From assembly GCA_025765595.1 (NCBI GenBank), contig JAIVFH010000061.1, positions 1 through 64,000 on the forward strand: DNA of 64,000 nucleotides. The letters are read 5' to 3'. This DNA is from Obelidium mucronatum (taxonomy: Eukaryota > Chytridiomycota > Chytridiomycetes > Chytridiales > Chytriomycetaceae). The position numbers were made by a program, and so were the translations under genes. Each line of letters begins with the position of its first letter. The stretch's first letter is position 1. The notes beneath the pieces are model-generated. The model saw nothing but the letters and a program-made list of their open reading frames with translations, ran no database searches and had not been told where the DNA came from. This document shows, one piece after another, positions 9,906 through 20,655 of the stretch.

Positions 9906-10190
9906 TTGCAGAGACTCACGATTCGAAACGTGAGTGATAACTGTTGTGTTTACCAGAAGACAAATCAGCCGTCACTATACTGCGACACTAGCTGCAATTT
10001 TTTGGGGCTGGAATACAGTCGCCTGGGGACGGTCCCAAAAACCGTGAGGGTCATCGTAGGCCGTCCTTTGCCAATTCTTGTCAAAGATTGGACCGCGAAG
10101 GATATGCCCCGGATTCGATTGGGATCGGACAGAGTCGGATTTTTCAGATGTCCTGCTCGCGTCAGGCATGATTTTTAGGGCAAAGGTATG
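9906..10190 (+). pseudogene. Third decayed copy of the zinc-binding gene family
   Basis: VPKTVRVIVGRPLPILVKDW-TAKDMPRIRLGSD matches RVRVLVSHDLPLLVKDWKAGDMPKIRWGS of the 7494-7998 gene. It is followed by a fragment of the acidic exon (ESDFSDVLLASG in another frame), so the two exons occur in reversed order. The cysteine cluster is absent. Confidence 0.55.
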
Positions 10191-10384
10191 TCAAGGTGTA
10201 TAGTTTTTTCAGAGCTACATTTAAATAATTGTGTGTCCCTGAATAGCTATGAGTAATAGCGTTTTGTGCGATTTTACGGTCAAGGAAGTACAGAAATTAG
10301 AAAAAAAAACAAACGAGAGCTTTTTTATTTGCCAATTTTTTATTGGTTTGGTGGTTATGTTTTTTGGGTTGTCTTGTTGTTTTT

Positions 10385-11500
10385 TCACTGTTTAGCAATA
10401 GCCTCAACATCAGCAATAGTTTGGGTAAGAATGTTGGATTGCATGCGTGGGTCAGTCAATTCAGCACGGATCTTGTTGATGATGGTCTCAGCCATAAGCT
10501 TTTGTTCAGCTTCACGAACTCCAGCTTCGTGACGAACCCAAGAGTCCAAAACGGACTTGACTTCGGAAGTGTAGGTAACACGTTGCTTGAGTTCGTATGC
10601 TTCAGCTTCAAGCTTGGCAATGTCCTTTTTTTTTGGTTTCGTAAGAAAAACTGAAATTAAAAAAAAATTCAAAAAAAACACCAACCCTTGAGATTTCAAA
10701 CAATCCCTTGGTAACTTCAACGGCGTTTCCAAGCTTTCCGATGTGGTCGATTCTCTCCTTGACCACAGCAGCGTGTTGAGCACGAGCGGCAGTGAGAACG
10801 TTACGGATAGTCTAGAAAAAAAAAGACCGAAGTCAAAAAAAACGATTGACCGACTGACATCCTTTCACAATCAAATCAAATCATACGTTCTGCTTGTCGG
10901 TAAAGTATTGGACAAATCCTTCCTTTCCTCCTTGGTACCACAAGTAGTAGGCACCAAAGATGGTAGCGACTTCAAAGACTTCTCCGTCAAGAATGTAAAT
11001 TTCCTTGGAGATCAAGTAAGCCGCAATAGATGAAGACAAGAGAACGGATCCAGCCTTGGCAGCCAAAGTTTCACCAGGGAACAAGTTGATGAGGGATTGG
11101 GCCTGAGCAGCCGGATTTGGCTCGTTGGCTGTATGGTTGAAAGAGGTTTTAGATCACGTTTCCTCCTCGCTTCGCGTATTATTTATTTTATTACCAGTCG
11201 AGTAGGCACGGAGGGCGGCTGGTCTGATGATACGAATAAAGCCAGATGAAATAGAGCAAATTCAAACAGTTTTGACGAGAATTCCAAGAATCAAAGACAG
11301 TAATAAAATTTTGAGTTGAACGATTGAGGATTTCGAGTTGAGGCGAGGTTGTTCAGTAGGATGAACCAAGAGGAGAGAGAGAGATAGATCAATACACGTC
11401 GTACAGGTTATGATTGCTGATGCCACGCACCTCAACACAGCTGGTGCAAAACGACTGGCAACCGAGGCTTGGGACAATCTCGAAGAGACAGACGCTGATG
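10385..11500 (-). CDS. ATP4: Mitochondrial F1Fo ATP synthase subunit 4 (b subunit)
   Basis: Exons on the minus strand: about 11500-11431, 11223-11195, 11128-10887, 10811-10686 and 10624-10385. The N-terminus (SSRLSQASVASRFAPAVL, then RPAALRAYST) is Arg/Ser-rich, like a mitochondrial presequence. The membrane part reads LSSSIAAYLISKEIYILDGEVF and FGAYYLWYQGGKEGF, matching fungal Atp4. The stalk part (ELKQRVTYTSEVKSVLDSWVRHEAGVREAEQ) matches the peripheral-stalk helix. The protein anchors the ATP synthase stator in the inner membrane. I could not place the start codon: the first exon frame has a TAA upstream and no ATG, so a short 5' exon or an indel is possible. Stop TGA at 10385-10387. The 3' splice site before 10624 is an A-run plus AG with no pyrimidine tract. 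Confidence 0.92.
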
Positions 11501-11929
11501 GGTTGTGGTAGTTTTAGATCCGAGTCTCTATGTTTTGACACCATTTCCTTCCCGCCCACTATCTCTCCCGTCCACCAGGGCTATCATCCAATTTTCTAGC
11601 CGCTGTAATCCTGCACAACGCCCACAGTCTGATGTTGGTTCCTGTTTACTTACACAAAAGGGAAACTCTCATTTTACGAAAGAGAAAAAGCGAAAAATGT
11701 GCCAAAAAACACCAAGTTATTCAACAACATCCAACGATCTCAAATGTGGAACTAAGAGCATGCTTATATATCAAAAAAGGACCTTTTTATTTTATTCCGC
11801 TCAGAGAATAGTTTCGACCCAACTCAAAACAAACAAAACGTCAAACACCCCAAAACTAAAAGAAACCAAAATCACACAACTTCATGTTACAGAAATTCAT
11901 GCTCCGTTCTTCTTTCTTTTACAGGATAT

Positions 11930-12822
11930 TTAGGCCTTGGCCGCTGGAGTAGCCTTCTTTCCGTCCTTGTTGATACGGAAACGCTGTGGTGGGGCACGGT
12001 TGCGACGGTCAACACGGGAACGGACACGAACAACCTTGGAGTGAATAGCACAAGAGATGCAGTAGTGGATCTTGAGGTACAACTTTGGGAGGGCGTACTC
12101 TAAAAAGTAGAGGAAAAAAAGAGTCAACCTCAGATTACAGCTTATCGACACCATTTCTGAGCCCGCATTCGATTTTCACAGTATCCAACTTTCGATGATG
12201 TATCACTTTCCCCGAACGACAAAAAGACCCCAAATCCTCCTCATTCGACAGCGAAATAGAAACTAAGCTACACACCAGGGTAGACAGAGGCCTCGGCAAG
12301 ATCACGGACGGCAGCTTGTTCGACCATGTTACGGATCATGAAACGCTTGATGGCCTTGTCCTTTGGCACGCAACGGGAGCAGTTAGAGCATCTGACTGGC
12401 TTAACGTGTCCACGTCCAGACTTGTTACGTCCGTTGTTTCTTCTCTTCTGGGTCTGTTTTGTTTTATTATTTGATAGAGCGTTAGTTGATTGTTTGGGAG
12501 TTTCGACATGAAGGATTTTGTAGTGTTGCTGCCTGGCCAACTGATCCAGCGAGCCAACAGAAATTGACTGCATATTGCGCTAAGCATTGCTGAATATAGT
12601 ACGGACGCGCAGCCGGGTTTGTCTATGGGTTCCCACTTCGCCCGGCCAAGCGGAGTTGATGCCATCTCCCCTCATCGCCGCTTGATCCAGCCATCGAACC
12701 GGTGCTTTCGATCCATGCATCTTCTCTCGAAACCACTCCGATGCTCTGATGCTGCTGCCTGATTATGCTGCAGTCTGCAAGTGGTTGTGATGGTTGGTGG
12801 TGGTGGTGGGGCGACTTGCCAT
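11930..12822 (-). CDS. RPS26: 40S ribosomal protein eS26
   Basis: Exons on the minus strand: 12822-12820 (ATG only), 12453-12276 and 12099-11930, about 116 residues. The sequence [20 protein letters not shown], the CSNC...C zinc-binding cluster ([19 protein letters not shown]), [22 protein letters not shown] and [14 protein letters not shown] are diagnostic of eS26 of the small ribosomal subunit. Splitting the gene right after the start codon is common for ribosomal protein genes. The only start fitting the acceptor at 12453 is ATG followed by GCAAGT, so the first intron (12819-12454) would be a GC-AG intron. That assignment is an inference; the other two exons are certain. Confidence 0.95.
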
Positions 12823-13035
12823 TCTGAAATCAAAAGGAGAGATCAAAAATTGGACAAAGTATTCACAACTGTGGTGTCCAATACTGTATGCTGCTTTTTA
12901 TCTGGGCGACAGAGGCGCTGGAAACACGCGTTTCGCGTTTGTTTCCGTGTCTTCGTGGTTTGTTACATAGTCTCTTTTGGGTGGAGAAACTTGAGAGTGG
13001 TGTCTAAAAAACTCACAAACAAATAGCTCTCACTC

Positions 13036-13823
13036 ATGTTTGACACGACCGCTACGTCTTTGCCCCTAGAGGCCCTTCGAAAGATCCTTCTTCTTCTTCC
13101 AATCAGCACCGAATCCTTATTACCTGTTGCTTTGGCTTCCTAGATCTTAATTGCCCCATTCCTTCTATCGAATCCCGACTTTGCAATATATTCCTTCGAC
13201 AGCCCTTACATGGACACAGAAGAAAGAAGAATTATTTGGTGTTATTTAGATGAGGTCGGTGTTAAATACGACGGGTGGACTTCTGTCCCCTTTTGCTGCA
13301 AAGCTGCATTATTCCAAGCCATTCTCTCAGCACCCGACTGGGACGAACCCTACGAAGGGCAGGACGACGACGATGATGACCAATCAAATTATTTCATGTG
13401 GTCAAAGTGGTGGGACTTGGAGGCCGCTGAGTCCCTTCGACTGATGGCGTGCGTTTGTAATGAACGATCCTTATTTTGACCCTTCTTGCCAACACAAGCG
13501 CGCTATTCAATGGGCTGCAAGAAGTGGGAATGCTGAAACTGTTTGTTTGCTACTTGGTCATCCAAAAGTCGACCCTTCAGATTGTGACAACGCTGCATTG
13601 CAAGTTGCGGTTATGGAGGGTCGTATGCGCGTTGTTGTGCCCTTATAACTGTACTGCACTTCATGCAGCGGCTTATAATGGACACCTTGGAATTGTTGAA
13701 ATACTTCTACGAAATAGCAGAGTGGATCCATCGATTCTCGACAATTTTATTTTGTACGCTGCTTCTCTTGGCAACCAATTGGAGGTTGTGAAACTCCTTC
13801 TTTCGAGTCACAGCAACTGCTAA
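13036..13823 (+). pseudogene. F-box-like/ankyrin-repeat protein, disrupted
   Basis: The ATG at 13036 opens with an F-box-like LPLEALRKILLLLPISTESLL. A TAG at 13141-13143 interrupts the frame, which is otherwise open to 13479. After a shift near 13455-13475 ankyrin repeats follow (RAIQWAARSGNAETVCLLLG), and after another shift near 13640 TALHAAAYNGHLGIVEILL and LYAASLGNQLEVVKLLLS. One nonsense codon plus two frame changes argue for a pseudogene. F-box/ankyrin families of this kind are, from general knowledge, expanded in chytrids. Confidence 0.75.
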
Positions 13824-13931
13824 ACATCTGGAACTTATTCGCCGCAGAAAGTTTAATGATATAGTGCAGGTTTCAACATAATTTGGCGTAACAGAATGAA
13901 GTTGTATTATTAATACTTCCGATAAATAACA

Positions 13932-15155
13932 ATGGAATTCTTCACATCCCTTCCCCACCGCTTCATCTTGGCCCCCATGGTGAGTAAGTAACAAGAAACC
14001 TATCTCTGAGTTATAACTCATGGGGGAAAATAAACAGGTTGACCAGTGTGACCTCCCCTTCCGAATCCAAACAAGAAAACACAACACAACTGTGCTCTAT
14101 ACGCAAATGATTATCGCTCACCAGTTTGTGCTCGATAGCGACTACCGGAAAAGAGTGTTTGACCCGTGTCGAGGCGATGGCGATCCCGAAACTGACAGGC
14201 CTCTTGTTGTTCAAATCGCTGGAAACGATAAAGAGATTCTACTTGAATGTGCGAAACTGATTGAACCTTATTGTGATGCGATTGATTTGAACATGGGGTC
14301 TGTCTTTTTTGTGGTTGTTCCGCCGTTGAATTCCTGATTCTTCAAAAGATGTCCCCAACAACGAGCGATTGATGGCGGATACGGATCTTCATTGCTTCCA
14401 ATCGCTCAATGGCCTCTTGTGGCGGATATAGTCTCACATTTAAGTCGAAATCTATCTGTTCCATTATGGTGCAAAATTCGCCTTGTTGCTGGAAACAAAA
14501 ACACCACGGCTCAACTTACGGCTCTTCTCGCAGAAAATGGATGTAAACTCGTTACACTGCATGGTTCGATTTTTTTGGAATGGGTGTAGGACCTGGTTGT
14601 AACTGCTTTTTTTTCAACAGCACGTTACCCTTCCTCCACACGACGGCGACAAGGACAAGCTAATTTAGAGCAAGTGAAACTTCTCAAAATGGCGGTTCCT
14701 TCGATTCCCATTGTGTCCAATGGAAACGTCATGCTTTGGGAAGATGTAGAAAAGAACTTACGATTCACTGGTGCAGATGGAATCATGGTGGGAGAAGCTC
14801 TGTTGGCGAATCCGTGGCTCTTTGAAGGAAAAGAAGCAAACACGGCGGAGATAATAAAAGGTAAATTTGTGACCATCATTGTTAGTCTAGCTCTCATCAA
14901 ACTTGTCGCTCCTTTTTGAAGAATATCTTGATATTTGCACCAAAGTGCACCCCGATGCTTTCTCGATTGCCTCAGCTCGGCAGCATGTTCGGAATTTTCT
15001 TCGATCGAAGTATGTAAACATGATATTTTTTCGTCAAACTTACATTCTTGAGTAGCACAGCGTCGTCCAATCAAAAGTTCAAGGACGAATTGAATGCAGC
15101 TCTAAATGTGCCAGACATCATAAAAGTGCTGCAGCTCTTCAAGTTTTTGGAATAA
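13932..15155 (+). CDS. DUS1: tRNA-dihydrouridine synthase, Dus1 type
   Basis: Six exons: 13932-13979, 14038-14297, 14349-14563, 14621-14860, 14922-15009, 15056-15155. The N-terminus reads FILAPM then VDQCDLPFRIQTRK (Dus1: APMVDxSDLxFR), followed by RPLVVQIAGNDKEILLECAK, CDAIDLNMG-CPQQRAI and SIPIVSNGNVMLWEDV with GADGIMVGEALLANPWLF. The enzyme reduces uridine to dihydrouridine in the tRNA D loop using FMN and NADPH. The GCP cysteine, the expected proton donor, is present but sits across the exon 2/3 junction. One oddity: the usual HGRTR(E/D)Q motif is replaced by LHARYPSSTRRRQGQ at the exon 3/4 junction, so that junction deserves checking. Confidence 0.9.
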
Positions 15156-15642
15156 AGAAAACCCAGCTTGTGAGTCTGATTGTTGGAGCAATGGGTGGCT
15201 CCAGATTGGAATCTTGCCCAATCCCAAACCAATCAAAAAAACTTATGGTGATGGAATCCCTTGTGCAACAGTATGGTATGTCGCTGTTAGAGTTTCCGGG
15301 AATAGCCTCCCATGTTGGTGTCATGAAAAACTTACTTTGAGTCTGCCTCCATTGTTTCAAGCTGCTATCGCCACTGCCATCCTGAACAATGCTGCCCAAG
15401 AAAGGCAAATCCCCAAACAAGTAACTTTCTAGACGATGCTGCCACAACCAATCGCAAACTACCTGACCTTTCCTTGAACGCGTCTGTGTGACTCACTTGA
15501 ATTGCCCCAATATGAATGAAGACAGGGCTACATCTTGTTCGAAATCATTTAATTCATAGAGTTGTGATATCAAAAAATTCCTGTTGTTATTTGAAAAAGG
15601 CTGGACCATTGACAATAGCCCTTTGTTTGAATAAAAAAAACA
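15156..15642. other. Intergenic, nothing recognised
   Basis: Short ORFs on both strands, the longest 102 codons, show no family motif and no paired splice sites. This is 3' flank of DUS1 and 5' flank of the first seven-helix gene. Confidence 0.5.
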
Positions 15643-17856
15643 ATGAGTAGCGCCATTCATTTCGCCCGATACGCCGGTGCATTGGTTAGCAGCTATTCTG
15701 CATCGTATACCGACACGTTGGTTTGGTGGTTTGCCTCCTCTAACCAAACAGTTCAGACGGATGCCATTTCCCAAATCTGCTTCAACAAATACTATTCCGT
15801 CAAAGACGCAATATATATTCTCTGGAGTTTGAACTCGACGTTTGTACTAGATCAAACAGCTCAAACAAAGATGATCAGCTATGTGGATAAATTGTCAAAT
15901 GGTTCAATGACTGCCGTGTACATCAATAAAAACCCAGTGACAGCATATGAAACATTTTTCTGGAATCCATACACTCCAAAAAGCTTTCTCTGGTTTCAAG
16001 ACCAAATCGAGACACAGCAACGCATTGCGATAAATACTGCATGTTATTACAGTACTGGATTTCCGGCTAGCTTCTGGAATGCAACTATACAGTTTTACCG
16101 ACGATCAAAAGCCGATAATTTCAAAGAATCAGTCGATAATGCAATGAGCACATGTGTTGGTATATCTCAGTTTCTAGAATCGCCTGATTTGGAATCTAGT
16201 AAATCTTGGTTGGAAAAACAACCATACGAAACTCAACGGACTTCAATACTACAGTTATGTTCGAAATCAACAAATAATTCAACTCAGCTGTATAGTTTGT
16301 TTGAATATTTCAACTTAACGGAACAAAGAATCCAAATCGATCAAGTTGCTTGTCTCAATACCTATCACCTCTCTCCAACAACAATCTACAGAAGCTACCA
16401 CCCAGAATCAAACGATGGATTGGTATGGATTGCTTCGCAAAATGGCTCAATACAATCCAAAGCGGTTGGAAATCTTTGTATGGGGATGGTTTTGACCAAA
16501 CAACAAAGAGTCTATACACTACCGCAAATATTCAAAATGCTTGACACGATCAAGAGCTATCTAATCAAAACTGAGCTATTGACAAACAGGGTTTTGGCTG
16601 CTATTGATTCTTGTCCACCATTTTATGAAGGCAAAGGGCTCTCCTTGTTTGGCCAGCATGCCGAGTACATACAAACGCAAACGTGGTTATCATCTCAAAA
16701 TTCCAGTATTCAGATTCAATTTTTTGAGATTCTATGTTCCAATTTCACAGCATACAACGATAGTGATTTAATGCTCCTTTTCCATCAATATGGAGCTCAC
16801 GTTCAACTGCCGCTGGATGTGCAGTATAGTATGACAAGCTGTCCGCGAATTTGGAGCCAAGTAGAATTTTTTTCAACGCCAATACAAGTCTTTTGGGGTC
16901 TGTTCGCTGTTTCCTGTGTTGGCATTGTTGTATTTCTTAAAGCCTCCCTGTATGAAATACAAGTGACAAAATCGAAGCAGAAATTGATCCAACGACTGTT
17001 TTCTCCTTTCAATGTCGCGACTTTCTTATGTTTCCTATTCAATGGGATGGACGACTTTTGCAATGCGATCATGTGGCATCGGGCCGCCATATCGTTTGTT
17101 ACAACTACCGATATGAAAACGGGCCAGCAGTTTTTAAACTTATCAGCAGAGTTTTTTTCGAATGCGTGGGCTTTATCGTATATGTACTTTTGTTGGATTC
17201 GGTCTGAGTCCATCCTTGGAAGTGTCTGGCCGAAAAGCTTCAAATGGATTAAGTTCGCTTTTTTGGTTTCCCCTATTTGTGTTCTCAGTCCTATAGTTGC
17301 GCGAGGAGTCTCCATGATAGCAGACGTTGAAGGTATCCAAGCTTTGTGTTCAACTTTTTTCCACAAAATAATGACCTAAACCACCACACACAAACGCAAA
17401 GATTCTCACAAAAATCTGAGCGATAGACGGTTTGCTATGTATCTATTTTATCTCCAAGCGATATCAGCGTCAACCCTCATGCTGTTCGATGCAATCCTTC
17501 TGTCGACATTCACCAGATATATTCAAAAAGTCCACGCAGACATGGATGAAACTATTTCTTCGCGTTTTTTGATTATTTCAAGATATGGGATTGCCACTAG
17601 CCTCTTGTGCTTCCTTTTCGCGGGAATGTCCGTTGTACAGCTTTTCAACTCGGATTTGGCCTTCAACTTTGGTTTTCGACTGGTTTATTTTGGTTTCAAG
17701 CATTTAGTCACTTTTTTGCTTTTGTTGATGAAAGTATTTTTGGTCTTTGACTCGGTCGCTGAGGCTTCCAAGAAATCTGAAGTAATGTCAAAACCTGCAA
17801 AACAAAGTAGTGCATATATACTGCAAACAAGCTCAGATGCTATCATTACTAAATAA
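15643..17856 (+). CDS. Seven-helix membrane protein with repeated ectodomain (7TM-A)
   Basis: Two exons, 15643-17332 and 17402-17856, joined in phase (GAA-G/AT), give about 714 residues. The acceptor ACGCAAAG was chosen because it aligns the product with paralogue 7TM-B across the junction. Residues 1-410 hold five units spaced 73-89 residues apart, starting near 26, 115, 188, 260 and 347. Each has W-x3-Q-x3/4-Q-x3-A/F-x3-(L/I)C, and units 2-5 end in a (A/S)-x2-(S/T)C-like motif. From about 415 come seven hydrophobic helices, e.g. VFWGLFAVSCVGIVVF, VATFLCFLFNGMDDF, ALSYMYFCWIR, LTFLLLLMKVF. Many N-x-S/T sites suggest an extracellular N-terminus. Topology resembles a receptor; I recognise no known GPCR class. 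No signal peptide is obvious. Function unknown. Confidence 0.85.
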
Positions 17857-17987
17857 ACAAATTCTAAATTTAAAATTACCCGTGATTTGTTTGAAGTCTT
17901 TATTTTTGGTTGTTGTTCTTTTGATATTGTTGAGACTTCATTGCAGACAATGAAAACTCTTGCGACAATAACACGTAATTAAGAGCT

Positions 17988-20170
17988 ATGATTAACGCCA
18001 CTATTTTCGCCCAATACGCCAGTGCACTAGTGGGTAGCTATTCGGCTTCTTATACTGACGCCTTGGTTTGGTGGTTCGCATCGTCAAACCAAACAGTTCA
18101 GGCTGACGCAGTCTCCCAAATCTGCTCCAGCAAGTATTACTCCGTCAAAGACGCGATATTTATTCTCTGGAATCTGAACGCGACGTTCGTACTCGATCAG
18201 ACGCTTCAAACAACAATGATAAACAATGTCGACAAAATGTCAAACGGATCCATGACTGCTTCTTACATCAATCAAAACCCCATCAAAGCATACGAAATAT
18301 TTTCTTGGAATCCATATACTCCAAAGAGCTATTTGTGGTTTCAAAACCAAGGGGCCTTCCAGCAGCGCGTTGCAATAAACGCGGCATGTTACTACAGCAC
18401 TGTATTTCCTGCGCGTTTTTGGAACACAACGATTCAGTTTTACCATCAATGGGGGTCTGTTTCATATGCGGAGTCAGTCGAGAATGCAATGAGCGACTGT
18501 GTGGGGATTTCTCGGTTTCTCGAGTCGCCTGCTTTGGAATCCAGTAAATCTTGGTTGACAGCTCAACGTTACGTGACGCAAAGAACTTCAATATTTCGTT
18601 TATGTTCGAAACAGGCGTATAACACAACCCAGTTAAACAAACTATTGAGTTTTTATAACATGACGGAGGCTCGAATCCAATCTGATCAGCAAGCGTGCAT
18701 AAACACTCATAAATGTCCGTGAATGTTATTTATCGTTCCCGGGCTGCTGATTCCAGTGAGGCGTTGGTCTGGCTGGCATCTCAAAACTCTTCAGTTCAAG
18801 CCACTGCTGTCGGAAATCTTTGTATGTCCCGAGTTATGGCTGGAGGTCGTGTTTACACGCTGCAAGAGATATATGATATGTTGGAAAATATGAAACAGTT
18901 CCTTAACAGCACCAGTTTGTTATCTAATAAGGTGATATCTGCTGTGGATAATTGTGCGCCATTTTATTCAGGAAGAGAGTTGTCCACGTGGGTAGAATAC
19001 GCAGACTTTCCCCAGACTCGCACGTGGGTGGCTTCTCAAAGTGAAAGCATGCAACTCGCATTCTTTGGGTTGTTGTGCCTCAATACGACCTTGATTGACG
19101 ATGAGGATCTAATGTACATGTTTCATCAATATGGGGCAGGCATTCCATTATCGCTGGATGTCCAATACCAAATGACAACTTGTCCCCGAATATGGCAACA
19201 GCTGGATATTTATACTTCGAGAATGTATTTCTTTTGGGGATTCCTTGGTGTGTCTTGTGCAGGAATTGTTGTTTTCAGTGCAATCGCCACATACGAAATA
19301 CTGGTAACAAGGTCCAAACAGTCAATATCCCACAGAGTTCTATCCCCGTTTAATACTGCCACGCTATTTTGTTTTATGGCCAATGCAGTCGAAGACTATT
19401 GTAATGTTCTTGTGTGGCAAAGAGGAGCCATATCTTTTGTGACGACAGCAAACTTATCAGTCAGTCAGCAATATCTCAACTTGGGTGCAGAATTATTTGC
19501 GAATTTATGGGCTATATCTTATTTGTATTTTTGTTGGATGCGGTCGGAAACAATCCTTAATGATGTTTGGCCCAAGACCGTTCGGTGGATAAGAATTGCA
19601 TTTTATATTTCGCCAGTGCTTTTACTTTGTCCCATTGTTATGCGAGGATTATCTCTCTTTGGTTTCAATGAAGGTATGACTCTTCAGTAATTCTAAACTG
19701 TGTCACTAAACTGAAAGTCAACAGATGCCTTCACAAAACCGATGGATAGCCTTTACAGTAAATATCTCTTCTATCTCCAAGCAGTATCGGCTTCTACTTT
19801 AATGGCAATTGACGCTATATTGGGATTAACTTTTACCCGCTACATTCGGAAAGTTTACTCTGATTTGAGCACTTCCGATATTTCACCAAGATTTCTTATC
19901 ATTTCGCGCTATGGAATTGTAGCAAGCATTTTGTGCTTTCTCTTTGCTGGCATGTCTATAACTCGACTTATTAGCACTGCCGTTGCATTCACCTTAGAGT
20001 TCCGACTTACATATTCTGGATGCAAACATGCTGTAACTATTCTTTTGCTCTTGATGAAAGTTTCGTTGCTGTCGGATTCAGTAAAGGAAGTTTCAAAAGG
20101 GTCCCATTCCACCAAAGCAACAGAACCAAGCAGTAGTGGTTATCAAATGCAGAAAGCACAGACGCTGTGA
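17988..20170 (+). CDS. Seven-helix membrane protein, tandem paralogue (7TM-B), one frame break
   Basis: Starts 131 bp after 7TM-A and follows it almost residue by residue: MINATIFAQYASALVGSYSA against MSSAIHFARYAGALVSSYSA, the same five ectodomain units and the same helices. The exon 1 frame breaks at 18705-18722, where the reading ends NTHKCP-stop; one missing base in the AAA run would restore SVNVIYRSRAADSSEALVWL. The intron 19674-19724 sits at the same place as in 7TM-A. Exon 2 (19725-20170) encodes the last three helices, including RFLIISRYGIVASILCFLFA, and a Ser/Thr-rich tail. Either an assembly indel or a recently inactivated copy. Confidence 0.8.
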
Positions 20171-20655
20171 TGAAATAAACAAAAAAAAATTTTTTTTACC
20201 CTTCGTTTCAGATAAATAACACTCGAAACCAATGTCTTGCCGTAAAGACTCCGGAAAATCTAAAGGAGTTTTTAATGCAGACCAGACAAAGAGCTGGAGC
20301 AGCTCAAGTGGCGACAGAACTATCCAGAGAACTATCGAGCAACTATAATTGACTGAACTGGGACATCGTCACAAGTACGAATCTCAACGCTATTCAAAAA
20401 CTTCGTCTGCCGCTGCAATCCCCCAAAAATAAATTAAACCGCTTCTTCCTCAAAACGCTTTCAAAGTCTAGGCCCAACTTTCCATAAATACCCCTTAAAG
20501 CATGAAAAAAAATTCATTACTCATTATTCGAACCTTTTAAGCCGTTTTCCGTGTGGCGGTGCCACTCAAAACTTCAGCCGCCACTCACGGAAAAAAAAGG
20601 ATATAAAGCGGCTGTTTTTCCCTTGATGCCTACACCAGAATTAAATTAACAAGCT
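20171..20655. other. Intergenic with a fragment of the next gene and a long hairpin
   Basis: At about 20355-20397 a ~40-bp stretch matches exon 4 of the downstream gene (21378-21421), including a shared ACGAATCTCAACGCTATTCA. A degenerate ORF around 20231-20350 has no clear product. An inverted repeat lies at 20545-20594 and a GATATAAAG TATA-like box just after it. Confidence 0.55.
20545..20594. promoter_or_regulatory. Inverted repeat 60-110 bp upstream of the coiled-coil gene
   Basis: TTTTCCGTGTGGCGG (20545-20559) faces CCGCCACTCACGGAAAA (about 20577-20593). The arms pair over 15 positions with a 2-nt bulge and a loop of about 18 nt. It could be a transcription-factor site pair or a structured 5' leader. 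Confidence 0.45.

Noticed and set aside
15214..15447. Short ORFs on both strands in the DUS1 downstream region
   Set aside because: No domain, no splice partner, no conserved feature.
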